Shown: positions 25,565 to 36,066, numbered from the stretch's first letter. The stretch: DNA of 64,000 bases from Candidatus Thorarchaeota archaeon (GCA_008080745.1 SHMX01000001.1:604890-668889), one strand, 5' to 3'. The notes: generated by a model from the sequence alone, not told the origin. A program made the numbers and translations.

Positions 25565-26434
25565 CTAGTATCTTCCTGCCTGACCGGGCACCTCATTTCG
25601 TGGAACAAGCTCTAGTGCATCGTGTTTACAGGCGTGACGACAGACTCCACAACCGAAACACTTGTCCAAGTCAACAATTACTCTTTTTACCGACGGGAGA
25701 TAGCGAAGCGCATTGAACTGACACATCTTTACACACTGTTGACAGCCTTGGCATTTATCTTGGTCGACATTGATGATGTACTCTGCCTTGTAAACCGTTT
25801 TCAATCCAAAGTCATTTCTGAGTCGTAAACCACCACACTCTGGGCTCTCACAAGAACAGATAGCATTGATATATGGTACGGGTTGGAACCACACTGATGC
25901 AACATACCCCCTCTTATTATGTTCTTCAAGGGCAGCTATTGCTTCTTCTCTGTCAAGTCGATATTTCACATCTTTGGGGATATAGCGTGGGAGTTTCTCA
26001 ATCACACCAGATAATTGGCCGAAATTGATACAGACTGCATCTTTTACACCACGTTGCATCCAGCGGCACACACAGTAATTTTTGATGATAGGTTCAGCAG
26101 CAAGATTTCCAAGAATATGCTGAGCATCTTCCAAGGGAATAACTTGTCCAAAGTGACCATCTGCCCTGGCGGGATTTCGAGCATGATCCTCACTATGAAT
26201 CTGAGATTCAGCAGCTTTTCGAATGATCCGTCCAATAATTGGCATCTGCATCTTGTAACCAAGCCCTACTGAGCTAAAACCCATAATCTTTCGAATGAAT
26301 AGGGTTTCCATATTCTTCCATTGCTCTTCCAAGTACTCACGCAAGTTATGTTCGTCAGCTAGTTCATCAGAATATAATCTAGCGTTATTGTACCATTTTC
26401 CACCATCACCGTGTTTTAGGCACCATTCGCACAT
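25565..26434 (-). CDS. 4Fe-4S iron-sulphur protein
   Basis: 289 residues. The N-terminus has a CxxC (MCEWCLKHGDGGKWYN). The middle carries Cys-rich stretches (NYCVCRWMQRG, INAICSCESPECGG). The C-terminus has two ferredoxin clusters (CQGCQQCVKMC and CFGCGVCRHAC). This layout is seen in archaeal and anaerobe redox proteins with several clusters. It heads a two-gene operon with the small ferredoxin at 25272. The electron donor and acceptor are unknown. Confidence 0.8.
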   Translation of the reverse strand: MCEWCLKHGDGGKWYNNARLYSDELADEHNLREYLEEQWKNMETLFIRKIMGFSSVGLGYKMQMPIIGRIIRKAAESQIHSEDHARNPARADGHFGQVIPLEDAQHILGNLAAEPIIKNYCVCRWMQRGVKDAVCINFGQLSGVIEKLPRYIPKDVKYRLDREEAIAALEEHNKRGYVASVWFQPVPYINAICSCESPECGGLRLRNDFGLKTVYKAEYIINVDQDKCQGCQQCVKMCQFNALRYLPSVKRVIVDLDKCFGCGVCRHACKHDALELVPRNEVPGQAGRY

Positions 26435-26567
26435 TCAAAGTCACCAACATATGAGAGGGCACTAGAAAGAATGTGTATCCAGTCGTCCTATTTAAATTCT
26501 CAGAGTTGTTATGACCTCATTTCGACAATTGACGAGTTAGCTGTTTCAATAGGAGAATAAATTAGAT

Positions 26568-26777
26568 TCAATCAGGGTTTCGTTCTTTTTTGCTTCTAGT
26601 ATGAGCTGGCATGGTTTTGGGAACTTGGCCAGTTCGAATGTGTTCTACATCACGTCCAACCATTCCAGCAGATGTGGAATCTGGTCTAGTATGTTCGGTT
26701 CTTCTTGTAAATAGGGAAACAAGGTAGAAAAATATTCCAATAAAAACTCCAGTAACTGCCAACCAAATCATAATCAT
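26568..26777 (-). CDS. Small single-helix membrane protein
   Basis: 69 residues. One hydrophobic helix (about 3-22) is followed by a basic, polar tail (FTRRTEHTRPDSTS). GAGG lies 8 bases before the start. The tail predicts a cytoplasmic C-terminus. It precedes the MFS gene on the same strand but is about 75 bases beyond that gene's end. Function unknown. Confidence 0.55.
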   Translation of the reverse strand: MIMIWLAVTGVFIGIFFYLVSLFTRRTEHTRPDSTSAGMVGRDVEHIRTGQVPKTMPAHTRSKKERNPD

Positions 26778-26851
26778 TTATTGACCTCATTGAAAATAAT
26801 ACAGATTCCGATATGAGCTTTTCACTATTAGTAAGAAGAGAAGATTCCCCT

Positions 26852-28303
26852 CTAGGTGATTTCTTCTAGGGGAGCTTCTGCTTCAGCAGTTTCAATCTGG
26901 AGATCACCAGCCTTGGGAATATCTTGTTTGAAACTCATAGCTATCAAGATGATGCCTGCTATTGAGATAATACCCATAATGAGGAATGCTAGTGAGAATC
27001 CATAGAGTGGAACTAGCCACCCAAAGAATACCAATAGAGGTATGGATGCTGCCGTGAATGAGGTTGCTCGAAGAGAATACATACCATTCCTAATCTTATT
27101 AGGAACTACATCAAGTAATACTCGATTTGTCAGGATTCCACCAACTGAGCCAAACAGAGAAGTGACCAAGAATATTATGAATATCATAACAATGGGGATT
27201 ACTGACGCCACTGGTAACACAAACAGAGGTAGGTTGACAAAGGGAATGACCAGCTGAACGGTTTCAGTAGTTCCCATTGGGGGAGGTGGAACTATCAAGA
27301 ACATTACTGATAGCAGGAAATAGAACGCTGCTCCATTGAAAGCAAATAAGCGAAATCTAGGAATCCATTTCCTGGGTTCATATTTCTTTGCTATCACTCC
27401 ACTTCGTTCATTCGTCATTGCCAATGGAAGAAACATAATAGTTCGGAATGTAGATATGGCAACATCACTTTGAAGATACACATTGTAGAATGGCCAAAGA
27501 ATCAGATTACCCCAGACAGGGCCCACACTAAAGAAAATCATCTCACCAATGAAGAGTAGCAGGAAAAATTTACTAGACCATATAAATCGGACACCATCTT
27601 TTAGTAATTCGACATATTCTCCCATTTCTGGACGATCTGTTCTCTGGGCCTCTACTTCTGGAAAGTCTTTGACATATCTGTGAACAAGAATCGCTAAAAT
27701 CACAAACAGAACGGCTTGTAGTTGAAATACCCAGGCACGCCCAAAGTACAAAGCTAGCCAGCTGCCAGGAACAAGTACAGCAGTAGCGGAGATTTGTGAA
27801 ATCATGCCTAACTTTCCTGAAAAGACGCCATATTCTTCACGTTTTTTATCATGAGGCATGGCTACTCGATAGTTGTTATCAAACCAAGCACCCCATGCCC
27901 CACTTTCTTGTGAGATTCCAAGGCCAAAGAGCATGTATATCAAAACAGGTAAAATCAAAGGAGGATTCGGGGTAATAAGAGAGGTAAGAAGGAAGGTAAC
28001 TGCGTAACAGAGTAATGCAGACATGATTACATATCGCTGCCCCACCCAGTCGCCTATCGCTCCTGTAGGATAGTCCAGAATGACCTGTATAATGAATTGT
28101 AAAGCAACAAGACCACCAACGATAGACATTCCCTTAACAGCATCGCCTCCACCCAGAGCTTCTGCGATAAACAGCATATAGAAAGTTGTACTTATCTGAA
28201 AAGACATTGAAAATACTGGAACCAAAGATGCCATTGTTTTGGCAAGACTTAGCCCCTGTTCGGTGGGGTTTTCAAAACCGAAGAATCTGGCTGTAAGGCT
28301 CAT
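26852..28303 (-). CDS. MFS transporter
   Basis: 483 residues, 12 hydrophobic helices. A typical loop between helices 2 and 3 reads DYPTGAIGDWVGQRYVIM, resembling the MFS motif A with its Gly/Asp/Arg. A cytoplasmic loop of about 30 residues divides the halves (VEAQRTDRPEMGEYVELL). The substrate is not predictable. The promoter block at 28335-28364 matches the one before the micropeptide operon at 55 kb, with the same 32-base spacing to the ATG, so the two are likely co-regulated. Confidence 0.85.
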   Translation of the reverse strand: MSLTARFFGFENPTEQGLSLAKTMASLVPVFSMSFQISTTFYMLFIAEALGGGDAVKGMSIVGGLVALQFIIQVILDYPTGAIGDWVGQRYVIMSALLCYAVTFLLTSLITPNPPLILPVLIYMLFGLGISQESGAWGAWFDNNYRVAMPHDKKREEYGVFSGKLGMISQISATAVLVPGSWLALYFGRAWVFQLQAVLFVILAILVHRYVKDFPEVEAQRTDRPEMGEYVELLKDGVRFIWSSKFFLLLFIGEMIFFSVGPVWGNLILWPFYNVYLQSDVAISTFRTIMFLPLAMTNERSGVIAKKYEPRKWIPRFRLFAFNGAAFYFLLSVMFLIVPPPPMGTTETVQLVIPFVNLPLFVLPVASVIPIVMIFIIFLVTSLFGSVGGILTNRVLLDVVPNKIRNGMYSLRATSFTAASIPLLVFFGWLVPLYGFSLAFLIMGIISIAGIILIAMSFKQDIPKAGDLQIETAEAEAPLEEIT

Positions 28304-28334
28304 TTCTAATCACCATATATTATGAAATATATGC

Positions 28335-28364
28335 GTATATAATCGATAGCCACAATTATTGGAC
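28335..28364 (-). promoter_or_regulatory. Promoter block shared with the micropeptide operon (copy 1)
   Basis: On the minus strand it reads GTCCAATAATTGTGGC and then ATTATATAC (TATA box), 32 bases before the ATG at 28303. Aligned with 55267-55296 it is identical at 26 of 30 positions. A GCACAT/ATGTGC inverted repeat lies further upstream at 28382-28400. Confidence 0.6.
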
Positions 28365-28381
28365 TCAATATGTGACTATTA

Positions 28382-28400
28382 GCACATGTTTAGAATGTGC
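28382..28400. repeat. Inverted repeat GCACAT-N7-ATGTGC
   Basis: Perfect 6-bp arms with a 7-base spacer, about 80 bases upstream of the MFS start and about the same distance after the metallopeptidase gene end. Possible regulator site for the MFS gene. Confidence 0.35.
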
Positions 28401-28476
28401 ATAAAGGAATGGTTGCTTCTATCTACGCAATAAATCGCCCAGAAAATATCGCTATGAGTATATCTGCATTTCCATA

Positions 28477-29553
28477 CTAACAATATCGCGTTTCTAAATC
28501 ATCAAGTATGAATAGAGTAGATTCCGAAAGACCATCTTTTTTCAAAATCAATAGTGCACGATTATACAGTCTGAAAAACTCGAATGGATTCCCTAAAGTT
28601 TCAATCATCTCTCCAAATAGATTGGCTTTGCTAATAATCTGCGTCATGTGATAACCGATCGGATGACCACTCATCGGTAGGTGTTCACGCACCTCTTTAC
28701 CAATCTCTTCCCGATAATATCCTTCTAAAACACCTGTTTCGATTATCAAATCGATGCTCTGTAAAGTAGTTTCCGCCACGGTAACTTCATCACGATATGC
28801 CTGAACAAACTCAGTATATGCATCTACAGGATTTTCGCCATAGAACCATCGAGGCTTATCGATATTATCCGCAATCCCTTCAGCCTGAGTCTGGTTCAGA
28901 ACCCACATCAGATCTTGGTCCTCCGGTCGAACTATTTCTTTGTCATAACAAAGGATTGAATCCCTACACTGATGATGATATTCATGAGCAATAAGACGGG
29001 TTAGAAGTTGGGAATCTAGCTCCAGAGCCAATAAGCCATCAATCACCACCCATTCATATCCCCTAGCATCTCTCTGAAAGAAAACAAATGCGATATCTAG
29101 AGAGGGATATTCTATATTGGAGGGGAGATATTCAACAACCAAATCAAAAATATCGGTCTCAATATTAGCAGACTTTCCTTTTAGTTCATCAAATAGGGTT
29201 TCAAGTTCCATTCGCCTTTTTACAACTTCTTGAAAATGACTCACAATCCCTCCAATAGATGCGTCTTGAGAAAAGTGAGCCTCGATTGCCCTCTTAGGAT
29301 CGAGCGCTATACTCATTGCGTTTTGTAGCTTCTCTTGAGAAAACTCGCTTTTAGTTAAGGCACTATATCCAGGACTGTTAAACAATGTGTGCCATAGTTC
29401 CTCTTGGGGGTTATGCTTAGATTCAAATGTGTCTACTATCTTCCAGAATAATTCAACACCACTAAAATCGAAGAGGACTTCTATCAATTCTTCCACAAAG
29501 GAGTAAACAGCAAGTCTGTCTAATATATCCAACTGGATAGTAATCCAATCCAA
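28477..29553 (-). CDS. Putative zinc metallopeptidase (HExxH, DUF2268-like)
   Basis: 358 residues. IAHEYHHQ places HExxH at residues 190-194, with QAEGIADNI about 30 residues later as a candidate third zinc ligand. The N-terminal half is helical and unfamiliar. The spacing and the GIADNI-type Glu motif resemble DUF2268-like predicted Zn proteases. It has no signal peptide, so it should be cytoplasmic. It sits downstream of the giant surface gene (12 bases) and may be co-transcribed with it. Confidence 0.65.
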   Translation of the reverse strand: MDWITIQLDILDRLAVYSFVEELIEVLFDFSGVELFWKIVDTFESKHNPQEELWHTLFNSPGYSALTKSEFSQEKLQNAMSIALDPKRAIEAHFSQDASIGGIVSHFQEVVKRRMELETLFDELKGKSANIETDIFDLVVEYLPSNIEYPSLDIAFVFFQRDARGYEWVVIDGLLALELDSQLLTRLIAHEYHHQCRDSILCYDKEIVRPEDQDLMWVLNQTQAEGIADNIDKPRWFYGENPVDAYTEFVQAYRDEVTVAETTLQSIDLIIETGVLEGYYREEIGKEVREHLPMSGHPIGYHMTQIISKANLFGEMIETLGNPFEFFRLYNRALLILKKDGLSESTLFILDDLETRYC

Positions 29554-29565
29554 ACTAGTAAGTCT

Positions 29566-32500
29566 TCATTCATGAGATTCATCCGAGTCATATTCAACAA
29601 AATCTTCCTCATGAACCTGCAAAACTCCTGTTTCCTCGGGTTCTGCTATGACTATATGTTTCTTTTTGATAGCATCCCAAATGATTTTGTATGCTTTTGC
29701 TTCTTCAATCCCACAAGCAGTCATGCTTGCTGCTAGTTCGCGTAATTCAAAAGCACCATCTTTAGTTGCGGCATCAATTTTTGCATCAATACATTTTGGC
29801 CCCTTAGGTAGAGCATCGGGATTAGTGATTATGTGTTTTCGAAGAAGATGACCATCCATAACCTCATCGAATACTGATTCAAATTGTAGAGTTTTCTCCT
29901 TCTCAAGAGCTCTACTGGGTGGTTCGGTATAGTCCCTGTCAAAAACAAATCCAATAATCTCTGCAAATTCCATCATCCTCAATTCGAGACTCTTAGTGGG
30001 CGAGTCAGATGTGATGAATGCACAGATAAGATTCTCTGTAACCACCACACGAATGATGTCAGAAATGGGATTGACACGGAATGTTTCTTGATCCACTCCA
30101 AACTCGGATCTGAATTGAGTAACAGCACTGATGAATCCAGAAATGAGAGTTTCATCAAGACCCTTTCGAACCATCTTCGAAAAGATAGGAATGCCAGTAT
30201 AGCGATGAAGAACAATCACTCCAAGAATGCTTTGTAGGTCATCGAATTTGCGTTTGACCAACATTGCCTCAATATTCTGTTCTCGCTTTCTCGACGAGTA
30301 TAAACGCTTTCCAAAATATAAGGTGGTAATAGCACCCACAATAAGCAAAAATGGAGAAACCTGAAGCAAAGTTCGATTCATCAAACCAACCTGACTAACT
30401 TGTGAATTAATGACCGATTCTGAATAGGATTCATCCATCTCATGATGGTCCATTTCGACATAAAACCGAATTCTGGCTGAATCAGTAGAACTTGGCAAAA
30501 TAATGCTAGCGGAATACAAGCCATTTTCAAATTCCGTCATATCTCGTAAACCTTGTGGGCCGGTTTCTGTAAAAATCTGGAATTGAACTATAGCATCAGA
30601 TACTGGTTTACGGCTATCACGTTCCACCAAACGCAAGGACAGAGTAGTCAATTCTCCCTCAAATCCATTAAGACCCTCAATATCTACAATTTGAATTGTG
30701 ATAGATTGAACAGTAAACTCGAACTCTGAAACACAGGTTACAAATCCATCTTTTGAAAAAGTCAAGATTATGTCGTAAGTTCCTACATCTATTGGAATGA
30801 TTGATAGATTATATGGCCCAGATGTGGTTTCAGTAACTTGAGCCCAGGCTGATGCTGAACCAGAGATATCTATTGCGGCGCCGGTCACTGGAGTCTGATT
30901 GTACATAAGATAATTGAAACTCAGATTGTAGAAACGCCCATAATACAGAGATTCCAAAAGCGTATATTCATTGATGGAAGTAGTAATTGGATCTATTTCA
31001 AGAGTGAACTCTGTTGCCGCATCGATATAGTTCTCCTTACTTGCAGTTATGTATAGATTCCATGAACCAGTAGTGTTAGTTTCAATCTTTACTAGATACA
31101 TTTCACCAAATTTTTCTATGGTCCAAATTAAACCAGAAGAGGGGATTGAAGATATTGTAATATCAGCACCAGATATATTCGATGCGGTGTCTAATCGTTC
31201 GAAAAGTAAGGCTAGTTCGTAGTCTTCCAGATATCGAAGAGTTTCCGCCGTTATGTCCCCAACAATAGACAGCATAGTTGGAATTGCCTGCACTATAAGA
31301 GTGAATCCTACTGTGGAATTTTGATAATTAGGAAGTGTAGCTCGAAAGGCAAGTTGGTATGTCCCTATAAACAAAGAATTGATGGAGAGATTATACCTTC
31401 CATTACCAGAGTCTACTGCTGAAGAAATTGACACACCTTCAGGAATATCTAAACAAGTAACAGTTGCACCTATAAGGCCTAAAGAGTTCTCATCTCTAAA
31501 TGTCAATTGCACGTGACACTCTTGGTCTACTGAAACGGTCATACCAGACTGATCTATCGTAAGAACGGTAGGAATATTGCTAACAGTCAGGGTAAACGTA
31601 ACAGATTTTGTAACATAATTAGTAAGATTTGCTTGGAAAAGTGCTACATAAGTACCTGTAAGATTGGGACGTAGTGTAATTTGATATAGACCATTACCCA
31701 ATGGTATAGCTGTGTCTACTAAAATTCCAGAAATAGGTTCTGTACTGAGGAGTGTGATGTTCGCTCCATCAAGCCCATAACCAGTGTTATTCGAGTATTC
31801 CAAAACTAGAGAGTAGGTTTCCCCATAACGAAGCATCCCTGATGTTCCATTCAAAATTTGGAGAGTAGTGCTAATTTCACCAACAACAACCGAGAATGAA
31901 GTAACACGTTCTTGATAATTTGTGAGAATTGCAGAAAGAGTTACCAAGTAACTCCCCGAGATGCTAGGATTTACAACCAGCGTGTAATTTCCATCACCAT
32001 TCTCAGTTATGGATATGCTAATACCAGAGGTGGGATTCACCACTTCAACCGTTGCATTCTCAAGACCATTTTCATTAAAATCACTATAAGATACTAGAAC
32101 AGATAACTCATCTGATACACCAATTGTTGAACTTGATGTGTTTAAAGTAAGGAGAGTTGGAATCTCCGAACCACGTAATGTAAAGGTGACACTTCGTGAA
32201 ATGTGATTTGATGCATTTGCACTAATCACTATTGTGAAAGTTTCAACATAAGTAGGAGTTAAGAGAATTGAATAATACCCCTCTTCAGATTCACTAAAAG
32301 TCGTGTATACAAGTCCAGCTGTAGGAGATACATCAGAAATAACAAGAGTAGCACCAGATATGCCATAATTCGTACTATTGGCATACCGCAATACCAAACG
32401 ATATTCTTCGTCAACTTGGGATATATCTGATGTGCCATTGACAAGTTCAAGAGTTGAACCAATAGGATCAATTATCAGTGAGAAAGAAGCGTAGCTTGTT

Positions 32501-34509
32501 TGATAATTGTCAAGACTTGCTGAGAATTTCAAGAGATAAGTTCCCTCTGTGTCGGATGAAATGAGTAGCGTGTAATTACCATCAGTATTATCAGAAATCT
32601 CAATCGAAACCTCAGAAGGTTGGTCGATTACTCCTATTGCAGCACCTGCAAGGCCATTGAAGTATAAGTCTGAAAACGATGCCTGAACGGATAGAGTATC
32701 AGTTATACCTACGGACACACTAGATACGTTCAAACCAAATGTTGTGGGTATTGCTGTAGCGGCCAACACAAATGTTGTCGTTTGAGATTCGTGATTTGTT
32801 AGATTAGCCTTGAATACGATAGTATATGTTTGAGCCAACGACGGTGTCAGTTCAATTGAATAGACGCCATCACCTTCATCAACAAAGACATCATAGGATA
32901 AGCCCAAGTCAGGTGAAACCGAAGTGATTTGAATATTGGCACTGGATAGTCCGAATCCCGTTATGTTTTCGAACTGTACAGCTAAATGATAGGACTGCCC
33001 AGTTTCAATAAAATCGGATGTCCCATTCAAACATGAAAAAGCAGTCTGTGCAGAGCTAACTATCAAAGTAAATGATTCTTGGGATGTTTCAAAATAGCTC
33101 TTTGCACCAGATAATGTTACTGTGTAAGTTCCAGTTTCCAAACTAGAGAAATCAATAGAGTAGTTTCCATCGCCATTATCAACGGTCCCAATAGTAACAA
33201 GCCCATTAGTAGGACCGGAAAAACTCATACCAATGTCAGCTCCAGCAATTCCAGTACCGTTTTCAAAGGTGTATGTTAGATTGAAAAGTTCCGTTAGTCC
33301 ATAATGAGATTCTACTGGTGTGTCCGATACTTCCTCGATATTAAATATCGTTGGATAGAAGATTTCAATCGCAAATTGGCACGAAGCATCATCAAAGTAA
33401 GGCCTTGAAGCATTTACTATCACTGTGAAATAGCCGTTCTGTACTAAGGAGGTATCAAAGTCGCCCTCCCACCAATTACGTACAAGATTAGGAGAAAACG
33501 ATACTGATCCACCAGTCCAACTACCATCAATAGATGCAGATTCATCCATTAGATATTGTCCGGTATCTGTATCAATATACTGTAACATACTCGTAACCAC
33601 AAGACCTGCTTCGGTTTCGATTAGACTATGGATGGGAGTAAGAATAGTGGAATGGTGCAAAGCGAACTGGGAGGAGTCAAAAGCAACTTCTGTTCCATTA
33701 TTCCAGAAACACTCCACACGCCATTGTCCAGCAGTAGTATTCAAACCACTAAATGTCCAAGATGTCGTATTGATGCTATTTCCAAGCGTGTTGAATACAG
33801 AATCCTGAGCCCAAACAGTTCCATTTGGAAGTATAACTGAAACATTGATGGCATTCTCCAGAGTGGGCATAGTTATAGTGGTTCCAATTTCAATAGAGGA
33901 CCTAGATATATTTCCACACCTGAAAGTTGTTGCATCGAACCAAGTTGTGCTACTTGAATTGTACTTTTGAACACTGATAGATTTAGCATAATTTGGCGAT
34001 TCTGCAAGCATATTCCACCAACCAAGACGGTCGAGTAGAGAGGTGGGTATGATAGTTAATCCCATTTCTATTGTGCATTGGGAACTGACATCATTCAGGA
34101 ATGGATCGAAAATGGTTATGTTATCCCAATCAGCAGGGTACTCCAATAACATGGTATGATTGACATATTCGCTAGAGGCACCTAGATAGATAAATCCGCT
34201 AAGAGAACTACTCGTTCCCTCTTCTATACTATAGGCTATCCCTTTCTTTGTGGGGTCGGTGGTCCAAGACGAGTTTGAGAAATGATGAGTAAGTAAGCGT
34301 ACTTCGTACTCAAAAGAAACACTGACATTCGCTATAGTTTCAATGGTGAGTGTGGGGGCAGTCCAATAATCAGCATTATTGATTATTGCTGAACCATTGC
34401 CGGAGGTGCCTATCACAGGAACGGTAAAGGATCCAGCATGAAACTGAAAGTCAACTTCTTCAAAACTGGGAATGAATTCACCTTCAACTGTGAAATCATC
34501 AAATAACAC
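29566..34509 (-). CDS. Giant Ig-repeat surface protein, 3' fragment of a frameshifted gene
   Basis: 1647 residues as an open frame, continuing the reading frame lost by the upstream fragment near 34590. It holds about ten Ig-like modules parallel to those of the paralogue at 4155, such as LNGTSGM and GYGLDGANITLL. A single helix (VSPFLLIVGAITTLYF, about 1380) follows, then a cytoplasmic longin-like segment (LGVIVLHRYTGIPIFSK, about 1430) and an acidic helical tail. ATG 34509 is probably not a real start: the codons before it encode DYDNDGYIDG, which aligns with the paralogue. The intact protein would have about 1965 residues. Confidence 0.75.
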   Translation of the reverse strand: MLFDDFTVEGEFIPSFEEVDFQFHAGSFTVPVIGTSGNGSAIINNADYWTAPTLTIETIANVSVSFEYEVRLLTHHFSNSSWTTDPTKKGIAYSIEEGTSSSLSGFIYLGASSEYVNHTMLLEYPADWDNITIFDPFLNDVSSQCTIEMGLTIIPTSLLDRLGWWNMLAESPNYAKSISVQKYNSSSTTWFDATTFRCGNISRSSIEIGTTITMPTLENAINVSVILPNGTVWAQDSVFNTLGNSINTTSWTFSGLNTTAGQWRVECFWNNGTEVAFDSSQFALHHSTILTPIHSLIETEAGLVVTSMLQYIDTDTGQYLMDESASIDGSWTGGSVSFSPNLVRNWWEGDFDTSLVQNGYFTVIVNASRPYFDDASCQFAIEIFYPTIFNIEEVSDTPVESHYGLTELFNLTYTFENGTGIAGADIGMSFSGPTNGLVTIGTVDNGDGNYSIDFSSLETGTYTVTLSGAKSYFETSQESFTLIVSSAQTAFSCLNGTSDFIETGQSYHLAVQFENITGFGLSSANIQITSVSPDLGLSYDVFVDEGDGVYSIELTPSLAQTYTIVFKANLTNHESQTTTFVLAATAIPTTFGLNVSSVSVGITDTLSVQASFSDLYFNGLAGAAIGVIDQPSEVSIEISDNTDGNYTLLISSDTEGTYLLKFSASLDNYQTSYASFSLIIDPIGSTLELVNGTSDISQVDEEYRLVLRYANSTNYGISGATLVISDVSPTAGLVYTTFSESEEGYYSILLTPTYVETFTIVISANASNHISRSVTFTLRGSEIPTLLTLNTSSSTIGVSDELSVLVSYSDFNENGLENATVEVVNPTSGISISITENGDGNYTLVVNPSISGSYLVTLSAILTNYQERVTSFSVVVGEISTTLQILNGTSGMLRYGETYSLVLEYSNNTGYGLDGANITLLSTEPISGILVDTAIPLGNGLYQITLRPNLTGTYVALFQANLTNYVTKSVTFTLTVSNIPTVLTIDQSGMTVSVDQECHVQLTFRDENSLGLIGATVTCLDIPEGVSISSAVDSGNGRYNLSINSLFIGTYQLAFRATLPNYQNSTVGFTLIVQAIPTMLSIVGDITAETLRYLEDYELALLFERLDTASNISGADITISSIPSSGLIWTIEKFGEMYLVKIETNTTGSWNLYITASKENYIDAATEFTLEIDPITTSINEYTLLESLYYGRFYNLSFNYLMYNQTPVTGAAIDISGSASAWAQVTETTSGPYNLSIIPIDVGTYDIILTFSKDGFVTCVSEFEFTVQSITIQIVDIEGLNGFEGELTTLSLRLVERDSRKPVSDAIVQFQIFTETGPQGLRDMTEFENGLYSASIILPSSTDSARIRFYVEMDHHEMDESYSESVINSQVSQVGLMNRTLLQVSPFLLIVGAITTLYFGKRLYSSRKREQNIEAMLVKRKFDDLQSILGVIVLHRYTGIPIFSKMVRKGLDETLISGFISAVTQFRSEFGVDQETFRVNPISDIIRVVVTENLICAFITSDSPTKSLELRMMEFAEIIGFVFDRDYTEPPSRALEKEKTLQFESVFDEVMDGHLLRKHIITNPDALPKGPKCIDAKIDAATKDGAFELRELAASMTACGIEEAKAYKIIWDAIKKKHIVIAEPEETGVLQVHEEDFVEYDSDESHE

Positions 34510-35462
34510 ACTAAAGGATCTGGTTCCCTCGGTCCCATCAATATAACCATCATTATCATAGTCTGCTCCAGGATTAATGGTGAATTCGGTTTCAACGTAA
34601 ATACCAATTCCAATCTCAAAACAGACGGAGCATTATCGAAATCGAAATCAAGATTGCCGGAAGACAACCAAACACCTTGTTCAGTGATGTCATGTACTAG
34701 ACTCATACCATCCCAAGTCCAGAAACTATTATTCGCATAGATAACAATCCATACGTTATCCAAGGAGCTAATCTCATGTCCACCTGGCAGGTCAATAACT
34801 CCCGCCTCATATAGATAATTAAAACTAATCGTGAAATTAGTTGTATATGGCGTGTTACTAAATGTCTGGTTCCACATTACATAGCTTCCTGCATAGTATG
34901 TATAATCAACATTGGGAGAGCCTTCTTCACCACTGATAGAAGTACGAACCCAATTCGATTCATTATCATAACTTACACTCATAGACTGGTCTCCCCCCGA
35001 ACTCTCATAATAATCAACGTCCCATCCGTAAGGATACCCATCAAGACTGCCTGGAAGTGTTGTTGTTCCTCCAACCCCCTCATCAAAAGTACCATTCATC
35101 GCATATTGGCGTTTTAGGTTCCAAACATCAAGCTCAGCTTGGCTTCCCACCCAATTACGAGAGGCATCAATTGGAAGATTCTTTGATGTGTTTAGACCAT
35201 TATCGGTTCTTGCATGAGTGTAATCAGATACGTAGGTAGCCCTTTGTTCAAGATCAATTGGATTTAGTGTACCTTCTCGTATTGATGATGCTATGGAAAA
35301 AGTAGTATCCTCTTCTAAGAATGGAAAATCTGGTTCCTGGTTCATATCTGGTTCCAGTTGAGGAGAGAATATTGTCAGATTTGAAGTTGTACTGAGTTGT
35401 ACTAGGAGCAAAACAGTAGCAAGCACACCTAATTGAATCTTCCAACGAACCATCAAGTTCAA
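34413..35462 (-). CDS. Giant Ig-repeat surface protein, 5' fragment of a frameshifted gene
   Basis: 349 codons. The signal peptide and N-terminal region align with the start of the 4155 gene (for example DVWNLKRQYAMNGTFDEG against SLWNLERLYAINGTFDDG). Past about residue 290 the frame turns into non-homologous, low-quality sequence. Adding one A to the AAA at 34590-34592 (minus strand) joins VFTLK to the correct frame and the DYDNDG calcium-type loop. The break may be a true mutation, a sequencing error or a recoding site. Confidence 0.7.
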   Translation of the reverse strand: MNLMVRWKIQLGVLATVLLLVQLSTTSNLTIFSPQLEPDMNQEPDFPFLEEDTTFSIASSIREGTLNPIDLEQRATYVSDYTHARTDNGLNTSKNLPIDASRNWVGSQAELDVWNLKRQYAMNGTFDEGVGGTTTLPGSLDGYPYGWDVDYYESSGGDQSMSVSYDNESNWVRTSISGEEGSPNVDYTYYAGSYVMWNQTFSNTPYTTNFTISFNYLYEAGVIDLPGGHEISSLDNVWIVIYANNSFWTWDGMSLVHDITEQGVWLSSGNLDFDFDNAPSVLRLELVFTLKPNSPLILEQTMIMMVILMGPREPDPLVCYLMISQLKVNSFPVLKKLTFSFMLDPLPFL

Positions 35463-35643
35463 CTCGCATAATGAAGGTATGAAGCATCAGATTTAGTTAA
35501 CGAACATTACATACTGTAATCTGAAGACACATCCTCAATATTAGATGATATATTCGAATATCATCGTTTTGTGGATGGACTCATTTGAAAAATAGACAAT
35601 TGTAACAAGACTATGATAGGAAAATGAGTTCATAACAAGATAA

Positions 35644-36066
35644 TCAATCAAATTGAAACACTTCGACAAGATTTCCTTCGGGATCTAGAAACTGGAAAAA
35701 GGTGTATTTCACACTGAAATAGACCATCATAATGTCTGTCATCTCTGAAGGAGATGCAGTTTCACGAATGTGGAGATATGCTGCCTTAATATCATCTGTT
35801 TCAAAAACAATGACTACTTTGGCTTTATTCTCATGCTGCCAACTAGTCAGAAAATTCAGGTAAGCTTGATCAACGTGTGTTTTGAATTCATCTTGATCCA
35901 TTCGATCGAAGTCATATTCTAGATTCATTATGCCAAACGAGTCAAATTCAGCCCATCTGGTTTCATATCCCCTAGAAACCTCTTTGCTTAGTATTTTATC
36001 ATAGAACTGAACAAGTCGCTCCATATTGGTTGTGTTGATGTAAATCCCACTGTAGACAATCTTCAT
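35644..36066 (-). CDS. Glyoxalase/VOC family protein
   Basis: 140 residues. IYINTTNMERLVQFYDKIL at the start and FFQFLDPEGNLVEVFQFD at the end are the two ends of a VOC beta-alpha-beta-beta-beta unit. The final Glu is a usual metal ligand, but the matching His ligands are not clear, so it may bind without catalysing. Stand-alone gene between the giant surface gene and a divergent regulator. Confidence 0.8.
   Translation of the reverse strand: MKIVYSGIYINTTNMERLVQFYDKILSKEVSRGYETRWAEFDSFGIMNLEYDFDRMDQDEFKTHVDQAYLNFLTSWQHENKAKVVIVFETDDIKAAYLHIRETASPSEMTDIMMVYFSVKYTFFQFLDPEGNLVEVFQFD

Noticed and set aside
35544..35565. Imperfect palindrome around ATATTCGAATAT upstream of the second giant gene
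   Set aside because: The arms are out of register by two bases and consist mostly of A and T, so chance is likely.
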